Positions 53,448 through 60,816 of a stretch of 64,000 nt of DNA are shown here, one piece after another (position 1 is the stretch's first letter; every line of letters starts with the position of its first letter). The stretch comes from Acinetobacter johnsonii CIP 64.6 (lineage in GTDB: Bacteria; Pseudomonadota; Gammaproteobacteria; Pseudomonadales; Moraxellaceae), in NCBI RefSeq assembly GCF_000368045.1, contig NZ_KB849236.1:408380-472379 (forward strand), read 5' to 3'. A program made the translations under genes and the position numbers. A model generated the notes under the pieces. The model ran no database searches. It saw only the letters and a program-made list of their open reading frames with translations, and had not been told where the DNA came from.

Positions 53448-54470
53448 TTAAAATTTGATCGAAACGTGAGGCACTAAGCCTTTATTGATTGCATTTAGAA
53501 CAGCTTTGCCCTGATCAACGCTTAAACCAAGATCAGTCAGACCTTTAAGCGCTTCGCTACAGATTTGTTTTCTATGCTCAACATTGGCTAAACGTGCTTC
53601 TTCTGCTTTACGCGCAGCTTCGGCTTGTGCAAATTGCTCTGCTTCAATGCGCTTACGTTCATTTTCAGCAGCTTGCTGTGCACGTAATTCCGCAGCTTCT
53701 TTTTCAGCTTTCAATCGAGCTTCACGCTGTTCCGCTTCAAGCTTTTCACGCTGCACACGCTCAGCTTCAAAACGTGCTTTTTCTTCGGCTTCACGAGTAG
53801 CCTTTTCAGCAGCTTCGCGGGCAATTTGTGCTTCACGTTCTTGCTGAATGCGTTGCTGTTCTGCGATGCGAAGGCGTTCTAATTCAGCCTGTTCAGCTTC
53901 GTATTTTTCACGAGCAATAAGTGCTTTGCGCAGTACTTCCAGTGTTTCAAATTTGGCGAGTTTCGCTTGCTCTTCGTATTCCTCGAAAGATGAGTCAATT
54001 ACACGGTTTTCAAGTTCAGAGATTGCATCCTTAATGCTTTGCGCAGTCCATTCGCCATCTTCGTTTTGAATTAAACTCAAAGGCATGCGAATAACAGAAA
54101 TTGTGGTTTCATGCTTCGCCACACGATCTTTTTCCGCCTGCTCCCATGCATCACGCGGTGCCAAAATTTCATTGCGTAGTTCATCAAATTTTTTAACAGT
54201 AGCAATGCGGTCATCATCAATAAGCTTGACTTGAGCCTTTTGCTCGGCAACCAACTCCTTGCCACACTTCTCAATAAAGGTTTTAGATTTGCTTACCTTC
54301 ATTGCCAGTGAACCAATCTGGTCGCGGCCTTTTTTAGTGGTCACATCTGGAACGTGTGAACGCGCTTCTTGAGCAATGCGCTCGAATAATTCAGTGGTGC
54401 CGCCTAGTGTGCGAAATGCAGATACAACAATGTTTTGATCCGCGATTTCTAATTCAAATTTTGCATTCAT
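53448..54470 (-). CDS. Long coiled-coil prophage protein in the recombination operon
   Basis: About 340 residues. The N-terminal domain (residues 1-130, MNAKFELEIADQNIVVSAFR, RDQIGSLAMKVSKSKTFIEK) is followed by a very long Glu/Ala/Arg/Gln coiled coil (about 180-300, e.g. EREAQIAREAAEKATREAEE) and a small C-terminal helical domain (ALKGLTDLGLSVDQGKAVLN). DUF1351-like proteins occupy this place next to recT in other phages; I consider that likely but unproven. The start at 54470 with GGATAAG is preferred. Confidence 0.75.
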   Translation of the reverse strand: MNAKFELEIADQNIVVSAFRTLGGTTELFERIAQEARSHVPDVTTKKGRDQIGSLAMKVSKSKTFIEKCGKELVAEQKAQVKLIDDDRIATVKKFDELRNEILAPRDAWEQAEKDRVAKHETTISVIRMPLSLIQNEDGEWTAQSIKDAISELENRVIDSSFEEYEEQAKLAKFETLEVLRKALIAREKYEAEQAELERLRIAEQQRIQQEREAQIAREAAEKATREAEEKARFEAERVQREKLEAEQREARLKAEKEAAELRAQQAAENERKRIEAEQFAQAEAARKAEEARLANVEHRKQICSEALKGLTDLGLSVDQGKAVLNAINKGLVPHVSIKF

Positions 54471-54474
54471 ATTC

Positions 54475-54852
54475 TTATCCTTGTGCCATTTCAAATTTTT
54501 CAACCGCATCCGCTTCAAGCCATTCATTCAACTCATAGACCTGAGATTCAGTCAGAATGAAATGCAAGCCAGCTGGTGTTTCTTCAAAGTCAGATCGAGT
54601 GACCAAAGCTAAAGTCTTGTTATCCACTTCAAGCTTGATGTAGTCCACATCACGTCCAGATTCAGGGTGAAATTGCTGCTCTGCATACATTGAATCCGTC
54701 AATTCAACCGCTTTGATTTCACAGTCAATGGACTCATTACCAACCACAAAAGAGAACTGCACATTGTCCGCATCAACTTCAATGCCTGACTTTTTGATCG
54801 AAAGCATCGGAAAGCAAGGTGCGAACAATTCAGGTTTGGTTTGAGTGTTCAT
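54475..54852 (-). CDS. Prophage protein of unknown function, 125 residues
   Basis: Acidic, beta-rich: MNTQTKPELFAPCFPMLSIK, then VQFSFVVGNESIDCEIKAVE, LVTRSDFEETPAGLHFILTE and a C-terminal helix YELNEWLEADAVEKFEMAQG. It lies 4 bases before the coiled-coil gene. No family recognised. Confidence 0.7.
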   Translation of the reverse strand: MNTQTKPELFAPCFPMLSIKKSGIEVDADNVQFSFVVGNESIDCEIKAVELTDSMYAEQQFHPESGRDVDYIKLEVDNKTLALVTRSDFEETPAGLHFILTESQVYELNEWLEADAVEKFEMAQG

Positions 54853-55352
54853 GCTGGCACCTCATTTAATTCAGCACTAAAATCACCTTGATAAGGACTC
54901 CCAAGAACAACGGCTTTACCAACAACATCCATAAATTTTGCAGTTGCTTTGACTGATCCGTAGCAAGAATTTCGATCCCCAATCCTCTTTACACCTATGC
55001 CATATAAATCTGTGCCCAGGTGCTTAGCAACCTGCCTCTCAGCTTCACCGCTACACCACAAATCGCCTTTAAATTTGTGCAGTCTTGTTGCTTGCACTTT
55101 TGGAAACATCACTGAAGGTTCTTTTATGCGGAGCTTAATTTCTCTATCTGCAAAACCTCCCTTTGATCCTGGCGCGTGACCGTAAACATGAATCAACTCA
55201 CCAAACTTTGAGAAAATGGCATTGCCAACGCGCTCATAAACTTCAAACTTGTAATCGTCTACAGTCACACCTAGGCTGCCTTTTGGTGTGCATGAGCCAG
55301 ACATCAAGCCATTGCTGCCAAGGTTAAAAACCTCAATAGAAAATATTTTCAC
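54849..55352 (-). CDS. Prophage protein of unknown function, 167 residues
   Basis: A beta-rich protein: MKIFSIEVFNLGSNGLMSGS, HVYGHAPGSKGGFADREIKL, SCYGSVKATAKFMDVVGKAV. Gly- and Ser-rich turns suggest a compact fold. It overlaps both neighbours by four bases. Unassigned. Confidence 0.7.
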   Translation of the reverse strand: MKIFSIEVFNLGSNGLMSGSCTPKGSLGVTVDDYKFEVYERVGNAIFSKFGELIHVYGHAPGSKGGFADREIKLRIKEPSVMFPKVQATRLHKFKGDLWCSGEAERQVAKHLGTDLYGIGVKRIGDRNSCYGSVKATAKFMDVVGKAVVLGSPYQGDFSAELNEVPA

Positions 55353-55702
55353 TTCACACTCCCAACAATCGCAGCGTTAATTTTTTGAATCTCGTACTGG
55401 TCGATATACGCATTCACAGTTTCATCGGAATGCACCACGTTCAAAATGTCCAGAAACTCGACTGAAGCATCATCCAAGGCATATTCAACATAAATGCTGT
55501 ATTCGTCAGCCTTGACAGTAGCGATGCACACTTGATTGCAATTTACGCTTTGAACTTCGTATTGCTGTGCAGCGATGTTGACTTGAGGTTCTTCTAGCTC
55601 AATAGAAGTCTTAGCAGGCTGGAAAGCGTAAGCTACTGCTATCCCTGCGCTGATTGATGCTGCAATTAATGCAGACTTGAGAATATTGGATTTAGTTGTC
55701 AT
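55349..55702 (-). CDS. Prophage membrane-anchored or exported protein, 117 residues
   Basis: First gene of the leftward early operon. An N-terminal hydrophobic segment (ALIAASISAGIAVAYAF) is followed by an acidic domain with a cysteine pair (VNCNQVCIATVKADEYSIYV). As the first PL product it holds the position of lambda N, but shows no arginine-rich motif. Function unknown. Confidence 0.68.
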   Translation of the reverse strand: MTTKSNILKSALIAASISAGIAVAYAFQPAKTSIELEEPQVNIAAQQYEVQSVNCNQVCIATVKADEYSIYVEYALDDASVEFLDILNVVHSDETVNAYIDQYEIQKINAAIVGSVK

Positions 55703-55720
55703 AATGACCTCGTTGTGTTG

Positions 55721-55756
55721 AAGCCCAGTTCCCGTCTAAAGTTGCTGGGCTTTTTT
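55721..55756. terminator. Hairpin in the PL leader with a T-run on the opposite strand
   Basis: AAGCCCAG / CTGGGCTT arms, 14 bases apart. T6 follows on the plus strand, so it would terminate rightward transcription. In the leftward transcript it forms a leader hairpin near the 5' end. Confidence 0.5.
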
Positions 55757-55771
55757 GTGTTTACGAGATTA

Positions 55772-55800
55772 AATATAAGAAAACTTAGTTTTAGTGTCAA
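55772..55800 (-). promoter_or_regulatory. PL-type leftward early promoter
   Basis: On the minus strand a perfect TTGACA (55795-55800) and TATATT (55772-55777) are separated by 17 bases. A TAAG-N4-CTTA operator at 55776-55787 covers the -10 and part of the spacer, so repressor would block polymerase. Confidence 0.88.
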
Positions 55801-55842
55801 GCAAAAATGTAAGAAATGTTAGTTTTATTTTTAGAAAACTTA
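55776..55842. promoter_or_regulatory. Left operator region with three TAAG-N4-CTTA sites
   Basis: Sites at 55776-55787 (TAAGAAAACTTA, perfect), 55810-55821 (TAAGAAATGTTA, one mismatch) and 55831-55842 (TTAGAAAACTTA, one mismatch). The same 12-bp palindrome recurs three times at the right operator. It is the presumed binding site of the cI-type and Cro-type proteins. Confidence 0.8.
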
Positions 55843-55863
55843 TTTTTTATGATTTAATAGACA

Positions 55864-55890
55864 AAAGAAAACCCATCACAGGGATGGGTT
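55864..55890 (-). terminator. Terminator of the lysogenic (cI-ImmA-DUF4411) operon
   Basis: AACCCATC / GATGGGTT stem followed by TTCTTTT on the minus strand, 24 bases past the DUF4411 stop and before PL. Confidence 0.8.
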
Positions 55891-55913
55891 GATTAAGAGA
55901 TATTTGACTTAAA

Positions 55914-56447
55914 TTAAACTACAACTCCAAGTTTTAATAAGACCTGAGGCCAGTTACCACAATCTAGCGAGAACTTTTCACATATATTTGGAACTTTAAG
56001 GTTTCCTTTATGGGATTTCGCATCCCAATTAAACACAGGCGCTTTTTGCTCACACGTTAAAACACAAGCACCCGAGCCAAGATGATGGCTAAGACTAATA
56101 ACATCCAAGTCAGCGTAATTATCTTTCTTAACATGATGGGAGTCAGAGGAGGCGGGGAAGCTTAATAATTGTTTTTTAAGCTCTAGAGTAGAAGCCCCAT
56201 GCTCATCTGATGTGATTTTTCGAACCGAAAATCTATCTAAGAAATTCTGAAAAATATCCTCATCATAATTATAATCAGAAATTTTTTGCTCTATTTCACT
56301 TAAGATAGAGTCACATATAAAGAATTTGACTGTATTAGCAAGCTTAAAGGAGTGCAAAACTCCCCATAATTGAGGAAAGACATCTTCAGGATATGTTCTG
56401 TAGCAAAAATCCAATACAGCATTTGTATCTAAACTAATTTTCATCAT
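55914..56447 (-). CDS. DUF4411 PIN-like protein, putative toxin
   Basis: A 177-residue protein of the DUF4411 family (PIN-superfamily nuclease fold). The first acidic motif is KISLDTNAVLDFCYRTYPED at the start; KKDNYADLDVISLSHHLG holds the second, and CEQKAPVFNWDA and KVPNICEKFSLDC follow as family blocks. It starts two bases after the ImmA-type gene and ends before a terminator. DUF4411 proteins with ImmA partners have been predicted as toxin-antitoxin pairs. RNase activity here is inferred. Confidence 0.82.
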   Translation of the reverse strand: MMKISLDTNAVLDFCYRTYPEDVFPQLWGVLHSFKLANTVKFFICDSILSEIEQKISDYNYDEDIFQNFLDRFSVRKITSDEHGASTLELKKQLLSFPASSDSHHVKKDNYADLDVISLSHHLGSGACVLTCEQKAPVFNWDAKSHKGNLKVPNICEKFSLDCGNWPQVLLKLGVVV

Positions 56448-56449
56448 TA

Positions 56450-57568
56450 TTAGAATACCTTTTGCTGTAATTCTTTAAACGCAGAAGGCTTAGATTTCTT
56501 GTGAAAACCCAGAATGTCTTTTGCAATATTTGATGATATTTGATCTTGCCACATTGCACTCATTACTTTCTCAACAAAACTATGCCCAAAATACTTGAGA
56601 ACCATATTTTCTTTTTTTGAACCAAACCCACCGCCTTCTTTGGGTTTGATATAGTCAAGGTATTCATTTAGCTGATTTTGATTAATCAATCCCAATATTT
56701 TAAGCTGAATCGCAATTGCTGCTTTGCTCGCTTTCGTCTTTTTGCGAATAAGTAAAATATTATCTTCAAGATTTAAGGCTTTATTGAAAGACTCATTGAC
56801 AATTTGTGGGGGAGCAACAACATAGCCAGCCACACGATCGCAGTATTTTTCTAATTTACTGTTAGACTCTAACAAGTGTCCATCAAAAACACTTTCACCT
56901 AAGCCTAAATGCACGATCTCATGAATTAATGTGAATAATTTTCTTGAAGGAGACTGGCCTGAGCTAAAAATAGCAATGACTGGAGCTGCATTAAAATATA
57001 GACACATGCCATCAGAACCAAACTTCTCTCGCCCTCGATCAATCACAATAACATCCTTGAGTTCTACAATATCTCTCCAGGCATTAAAATAATCATCAGA
57101 GTTTTTCGTTTTTTTGCTGTGACTATAAAAGCCAAAATATTCAACGATTAGTTTTGCATCTAGCTCTGGATTCTCACCTGTAAGCTGAAGATTAAACGAT
57201 TGAACTTCCTCATCTAATGATTCAATAACAGATATATAGTTATCCCTTACCAAACAAAATTCTTGAACTAATGCATTTTCTTTATATTTATCTTCAGAAA
57301 TATTAACTTGGTTTCTAAATTCAATTAATTCAGGATTATTTCGCTCATAAAAAAAATCATGAGTAGTTAAGTAAACCGTTGGTACATACAGTGCTTTTGC
57401 AATATTTTCTAGCTGACTAAGCTTAAAAACATTATTTTCTTCCAAGGCTTTATTAATTTTATTATTGGATATTCCTGTTAAATAGGCGAGCTCATCCGCT
57501 GACAAGCTCATGTCAGTCATATAGCGCTGAAGTGCTATGGGTGAGTGCTCAACCAATTGAATAGCCAT
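56450..57568 (-). CDS. HTH plus ImmA/IrrE-type metallopeptidase
   Basis: About 372 residues. An N-terminal XRE-like helix-turn-helix (about 20-68: SLSADELAYLTGISNNKINK) is followed by an ImmA/IrrE (COG2856) peptidase domain with the zinc motif HEIVH at 216-220 and LGESVFDGH supplying the third ligand. The C-terminal third is helical. It lies between the cI-type repressor and the DUF4411 gene. It may be the antitoxin of DUF4411, or an anti-repressor protease as in ICEBs1. An ATG at 57568 is preferred over an upstream in-frame TTG. Confidence 0.85.
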   Translation of the reverse strand: MAIQLVEHSPIALQRYMTDMSLSADELAYLTGISNNKINKALEENNVFKLSQLENIAKALYVPTVYLTTHDFFYERNNPELIEFRNQVNISEDKYKENALVQEFCLVRDNYISVIESLDEEVQSFNLQLTGENPELDAKLIVEYFGFYSHSKKTKNSDDYFNAWRDIVELKDVIVIDRGREKFGSDGMCLYFNAAPVIAIFSSGQSPSRKLFTLIHEIVHLGLGESVFDGHLLESNSKLEKYCDRVAGYVVAPPQIVNESFNKALNLEDNILLIRKKTKASKAAIAIQLKILGLINQNQLNEYLDYIKPKEGGGFGSKKENMVLKYFGHSFVEKVMSAMWQDQISSNIAKDILGFHKKSKPSAFKELQQKVF

Positions 57569-57651
57569 TAATTCATAAAGCTCCAAATTACATAACTTAA
57601 TTGTACTAGATTTAGTAAAGAAGAATAGTGTCGATAAATTTAAATTTTAAG

Positions 57652-57675
57652 AGCCGCATATAGCGGCTTTTTATT
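57652..57675. terminator. Hairpin between the cI-type gene and the ImmA-type gene
   Basis: AGCCGC / GCGGCT stem with a 5-base loop. The T-run is on the plus strand, so it would be only a weak terminator for the leftward cI transcript. Read-through to the ImmA gene is possible. Confidence 0.5.
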
Positions 57676-57677
57676 TC

Positions 57678-58358
57678 TTAAATTTTGCGTAGCTTTTTCT
57701 TAGCTCGATAAACGTAGCGAATACAATCCACTACCTCACCAACAAATTCACAGTCTTGATCAAGCGGAATGATGTTTGGTTTAAATTCAGGATTAATCGC
57801 CTGTAGGTATTTAGTACCATCTGGCTCAATTACCAGGCGCTTAAAAGTCGCATCATCAAACTTTCTAACAACAATAATGTCGCCTGAGTTCATATCACTA
57901 AAAGGCAGAGTAGGGTCTACAAGAATGTAATCGCCTTCATGGAATTCTGGGTAGTTACTCAAGCCCTGTACTTTCAGGTAAAAGCACTTCTCACAATCAC
58001 CATCTGGAATGGGTAGCCATTCCTCCACCTGTGACATATCAACAGCTTGAACATTGGTCATAGTTCCAGCTTGCACCCATGAAAGAACAGGGGCCATGCG
58101 TGGAGCCACAGGAGCCACGTTAGATTGGTCTTTTTGTGTGGCACTAGGATCGCCTTTGCCAGTCAGTATGTATTCAGTTGTTACCCCAAAATGATTTGCC
58201 ATCGCCTCTAATGATCCCGCTTTAGGCAAATAGCTATCTTTTTCCCACTCAGTTACAGCAGGCGAACTTACTCCAGCAATCTTTGCTAATTGCACTTGAG
58301 TTAATTTTTTCGAGCGTCTAAGCGCACGTATGCGCTGACCAGTAGTTGTCTTTTCCAT
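57678..58358 (-). CDS. cI-type phage repressor (XRE plus S24 peptidase)
   Basis: 226 residues. An N-terminal HTH (IRALRRSKKLTQVQLAKIAG, SSPAVTEWEK) is followed by a LexA/S24 autoproteolysis domain. The cleavage site Ala97-Gly98 lies in WVQAGTM, the nucleophile is S134 (QGLSNYPEFHEGD) and the general base K173 (DATFKRL). It should hold the prophage silent and be inactivated by RecA in the SOS response. An operator lies one base upstream of its start codon, so it probably controls itself. Confidence 0.93.
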   Translation of the reverse strand: MEKTTTGQRIRALRRSKKLTQVQLAKIAGVSSPAVTEWEKDSYLPKAGSLEAMANHFGVTTEYILTGKGDPSATQKDQSNVAPVAPRMAPVLSWVQAGTMTNVQAVDMSQVEEWLPIPDGDCEKCFYLKVQGLSNYPEFHEGDYILVDPTLPFSDMNSGDIIVVRKFDDATFKRLVIEPDGTKYLQAINPEFKPNIIPLDQDCEFVGEVVDCIRYVYRAKKKLRKI

Positions 58359-58359
58359 A

Positions 58360-58418
58360 TAAGTTATCTTACATATTGCTTTTATAAGTTTTCTTTGATT
58401 AAATACTAAGAAATCTTA
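58360..58418. promoter_or_regulatory. Right operator region with three TAAG-N4-CTTA sites
   Basis: Sites at 58360-58371 (TAAGTTATCTTA, perfect), 58385-58396 (TAAGTTTTCTTT, one mismatch) and 58407-58418 (TAAGAAATCTTA, perfect), spaced 25 and 22 bases. They lie between the divergent cI-type and Cro-type genes, as in lambda OR. Confidence 0.82.
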
Positions 58419-58422
58419 TTTT
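58395..58422 (+). promoter_or_regulatory. PR-type rightward early promoter
   Basis: TTGATT (58395-58400), 16-base spacer, TATTTT (58417-58422). The central and right operator sites cover the -35 and the spacer. Transcription would start about 10 bases before the Cro-type gene. Confidence 0.6.
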
Positions 58423-58437
58423 ATTGAGTGGATACCA

Positions 58438-58623
58438 ATGACCAAACAAGAAGCATATGAGTTGCTTGGGGTTAATGGCGTTGAACTGGCAAAGCTACTT
58501 GGAATAGAGCCGCCTGCCGTTTACCAATGGCCTAACCAAAAAATCCCTTTAGCGCGTGAATACCAAATTCGAGATTTAGCGGCTGGAAAGCAACCAATCA
58601 CACACAGCAAAGAAGCTGTATAG
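58438..58623 (+). CDS. Cro-like transcriptional regulator
   Basis: A 61-residue protein with a helix-turn-helix (MTKQEAYELLGVNGVELAKL, then IEPPAVYQWPNQKIPLAREY). It is the first gene rightward from the divergent operator region, the classic place for Cro. Sequence type resembles YdaS/Cro. It should turn off cI expression during lytic growth. Confidence 0.82.
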   Translation: MTKQEAYELLGVNGVELAKLLGIEPPAVYQWPNQKIPLAREYQIRDLAAGKQPITHSKEAV

Positions 58624-58662
58624 GGAAGTTTATGAATTTTAGAAATTGCAAGGAATCCACTA

Positions 58663-58983
58663 ATGGGAGTCGATGATTTGAAAGAAGCAATCGAAAAAGG
58701 ATATTTGGGCGGGAAATACACCGTTCCCAAAACCATCAAATTTACACATGAAATGCTTGATGCAATCGCTGTTGCCAGTGAAACCAATGAGCAAGATTCG
58801 TGTAACTGGGTGCGTGAGGTCATAGCGAAAGCCCTACTAGCTGAAGATGCTAAGTATGAGCGTATGGCAAGAGCGCGTAATCGGTCAAAGTGTACTTTGG
58901 GCACTTTGGTACACCAAAAAGAAAGCCCAGTGGGTGCAACCACTGAGCTTGATGTTCAAAACTTTGGAGTCAATGAACAATGA
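58663..58983 (+). CDS. Ribbon-helix-helix-like prophage regulator
   Basis: 106 residues. TVPKTIKFTHEMLDAIAVAS and ETNEQDSCNWVREVIAKALL fit a ribbon-helix-helix DNA-binding unit like Arc or MetJ; the C-terminal half is basic then disordered. The position corresponds to cII in lambda. The next gene starts in an ATGA overlap. Confidence 0.65.
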   Translation: MGVDDLKEAIEKGYLGGKYTVPKTIKFTHEMLDAIAVASETNEQDSCNWVREVIAKALLAEDAKYERMARARNRSKCTLGTLVHQKESPVGATTELDVQNFGVNEQ

Positions 58984-59753
58984 ATATGTTAGCACAAATT
59001 CAAAATGATAATAACACAGACCAAGTGACAATGTCGTCACCTGAGCTTGTTGATTACATCAATGCGCATCGTCAAGAAGTGGCAACAATTGAAAAGCCAT
59101 TTATTGAATTACAGCATCGCAGCTTTATGTCAAAGGTTCCGCAAGTTCTTGGCGTGGAAGCAACTGCAAAATTTATTGCAGTTGATAATTTCAAGAATGG
59201 CACCGGTGGAACTGTTCAGCGTCAAATCTACCGCTTCCCAAAACGCGAAGCTTGCCTCATGGCTATGTCATACAGCTACGAGTTGCAAGCCCAGGTCTTT
59301 GATCGCATGACAGCGATGGAACAACATATTGCAGCTCAAAACCTACCATCCTACGCAATCGAAGACCCAATCGAACGCGCTAAAAAATGGATTGAAGAAG
59401 AAAAGCAAAAACAAATTGCCATTCAAGAACGCGACCATGCAATCGCCACTAAAGCTGAAATCGGTAGCCGTCGTGAAGCAACTGCAATGGGTCGCCTATC
59501 TGCAAAAGTCAAAGAAGTTGAAAAGCTCAAAACCCAACTTGATAGCTCTACAGGCTTCGCAACTATTAAAAAGGTTCAAGCACTTACTGGTGGCACGTAT
59601 GACACATACGAACTTCGCCGCTACAGCAAAACAAATCGCCTAGAAATCCAAAAAGCCGAAGATGCCAACTATGGCAGCGTGAACTCATATCACAAAGACG
59701 CATGGTTAGCGGTTTACAACATTAATTTATCAAATCTCAATGGGGCAGCGTAA
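58980..59753 (+). CDS. Rha-family-like phage regulatory protein (antirepressor)
   Basis: 257 residues. The N-terminal domain has MSSPELVDYINAHRQEVATI and the block IELQHRSFMSKVPQVLGVEA; then YRFPKREACLMAMSYSYELQ and AQVFDRMTAMEQH match the Rha/antirepressor pattern. A Lys/Glu coiled segment and a C-terminal domain (FATIKKVQALTGGTYDTYEL) follow. Such proteins counteract repressors or redirect phage development. I am fairly, not fully, sure of the family. Confidence 0.72.
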   Translation: MNMLAQIQNDNNTDQVTMSSPELVDYINAHRQEVATIEKPFIELQHRSFMSKVPQVLGVEATAKFIAVDNFKNGTGGTVQRQIYRFPKREACLMAMSYSYELQAQVFDRMTAMEQHIAAQNLPSYAIEDPIERAKKWIEEEKQKQIAIQERDHAIATKAEIGSRREATAMGRLSAKVKEVEKLKTQLDSSTGFATIKKVQALTGGTYDTYELRRYSKTNRLEIQKAEDANYGSVNSYHKDAWLAVYNINLSNLNGAA

Positions 59754-60043
59754 TGACTACTGAAAGCAAATTAATCAAGCAATTGGAAAGCGTTAGGACT
59801 GGTCTGCTTCATGAAGAACATGAGTATTTGAATGAGTCGCGCAAGAAGTTGCGTTACAAGCTCACCAAAGCAATTAGCCTTGCAAAAAAAATAGAACAAG
59901 AGGAGTTCGTTAGTTTTGTAAAGGTTGTATCGGCTCGTGATATTGCATTCAGCATTCTTGAGTGTGCGGACCGTGGCGAAATTGATGATATTCGCGACCA
60001 CGCAATTGAACTTCTCGAAATGATTGATGAGGAGGTGGTGTAA
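59753..60043 (+). CDS. Small helical prophage protein, 96 residues
   Basis: MTTESKLIKQLESVRTGLLH, a basic helix ESRKKLRYKLTKAISLAKKI and an acidic C-terminus CADRGEIDDIRDHAIELLEM. Overlaps both neighbours (TAATG). Possibly an accessory to replication by position only. Confidence 0.68.
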   Translation: MTTESKLIKQLESVRTGLLHEEHEYLNESRKKLRYKLTKAISLAKKIEQEEFVSFVKVVSARDIAFSILECADRGEIDDIRDHAIELLEMIDEEVV

Positions 60044-60816
60044 TGCATTACTACAAACGCAATCTAGGCGATTACGCAAAGAAAGCGGGGCGCTTATCCA
60101 TGCTTGAGCATGGTGCTTACACTTTGCTTATGGATGCAATTTATGACCGCGAAATCTTCCCAACATTAGATGAAGCTTTGGATTGGGCATGGGCGCGTGA
60201 TGAAGCAGAGGTGGCAGCAGTTAAGTTTGTTTTGACCAAGTTTTTTGAGCTGCAAAATGATGGCCGATACGTTCAAAAGCGTATTTGCGATGAACTCATG
60301 GATTATAAGGCCAAAGCTGAAACTAACGCACGAATTGCCAAGCAGCGTGAAGAAAAACGCAAATCTAAGAACGAAGCGTCACGAAACGTACACGAAGCGT
60401 GTGAAGAAAAGCACGAATCGTCACCTAACCATAAACCATTAACCAATAACCATAAACCATTAACCAGTAACCAATATATATATACGTTCGACCTCGATTA
60501 TGTGAATGCCAATTTATTGAAGTCTGGCCGTAAACCAGTTGACCAGAAATATATTGACCAACTGCAACCGCAGTTCGAGTTGTACTACGCAAATCAATCC
60601 ATGGTTGCCAACAAAGCATTGGTGAAATTTGTCCAGTGGATTATGCGAAATCAAGATTCTGAAAAACAGAATACTGAAAAGCCGCAAATTCAAACCTCTC
60701 AACAACGTACAGCGAATGAACATGATCGTTGGCGACAAGCCGAACAACAAGCATTTGGTGAGCGGGATGTCACACCAAAAAAGTCATTACTGATTGAGGG
60801 GGTGGGTCATGCGTGA
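60043..60816 (+). CDS. DUF1376 (YdaU-like) replication protein
   Basis: 257 residues. The N-terminal DUF1376 block is diagnostic: HYYKRNLGDYAKKAGRLSML, EHGAYTLLMDAIYDRE and WAWARDEAEVAAVKFVLTKF. A Lys/Glu linker and a Thr/Asn/His-rich repeat (NHKPLTNNHKPL) separate it from a C-terminal helical part (QKYIDQLQPQFELYYANQSM). It takes the place of lambda O, and the repetitive linker DNA at about 60426-60477 resembles an iteron-type origin. It overlaps the next gene as ATGCGTGA. Confidence 0.85.
   Translation: MHYYKRNLGDYAKKAGRLSMLEHGAYTLLMDAIYDREIFPTLDEALDWAWARDEAEVAAVKFVLTKFFELQNDGRYVQKRICDELMDYKAKAETNARIAKQREEKRKSKNEASRNVHEACEEKHESSPNHKPLTNNHKPLTSNQYIYTFDLDYVNANLLKSGRKPVDQKYIDQLQPQFELYYANQSMVANKALVKFVQWIMRNQDSEKQNTEKPQIQTSQQRTANEHDRWRQAEQQAFGERDVTPKKSLLIEGVGHA
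60426..60477 (+). repeat. Tandem ACCATAAACCATTAACC-type repeats, possible origin
   Basis: Variants of AACCATTAACCAATAACC-type words (ACCATAAACCATTAACCA, ACCAATAACCATAAACCATT, AACCAGTAACCAATATATAT) recur in tandem inside the replication gene, followed by an AT-rich TATATATATA stretch. Lambda also has its origin iterons inside gene O. Confidence 0.65.

Noticed and set aside
53584..53847. Long plus-strand ORF inside the coiled-coil gene
   Set aside because: An antisense shadow of the repetitive Glu/Ala/Arg codons; it is Ala/Ser/Arg/Cys-rich and has no start signal.
58360..58418. LexA box in the right operator region
   Set aside because: The palindromes are TAAG-N4-CTTA and do not match CTG-N10-CAG; they recur at PL and belong to the phage switch.
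60426..60477. CRISPR array
   Set aside because: The repeats are short, contiguous and lack unique spacers; they fit iterons or low-complexity coding repeats.
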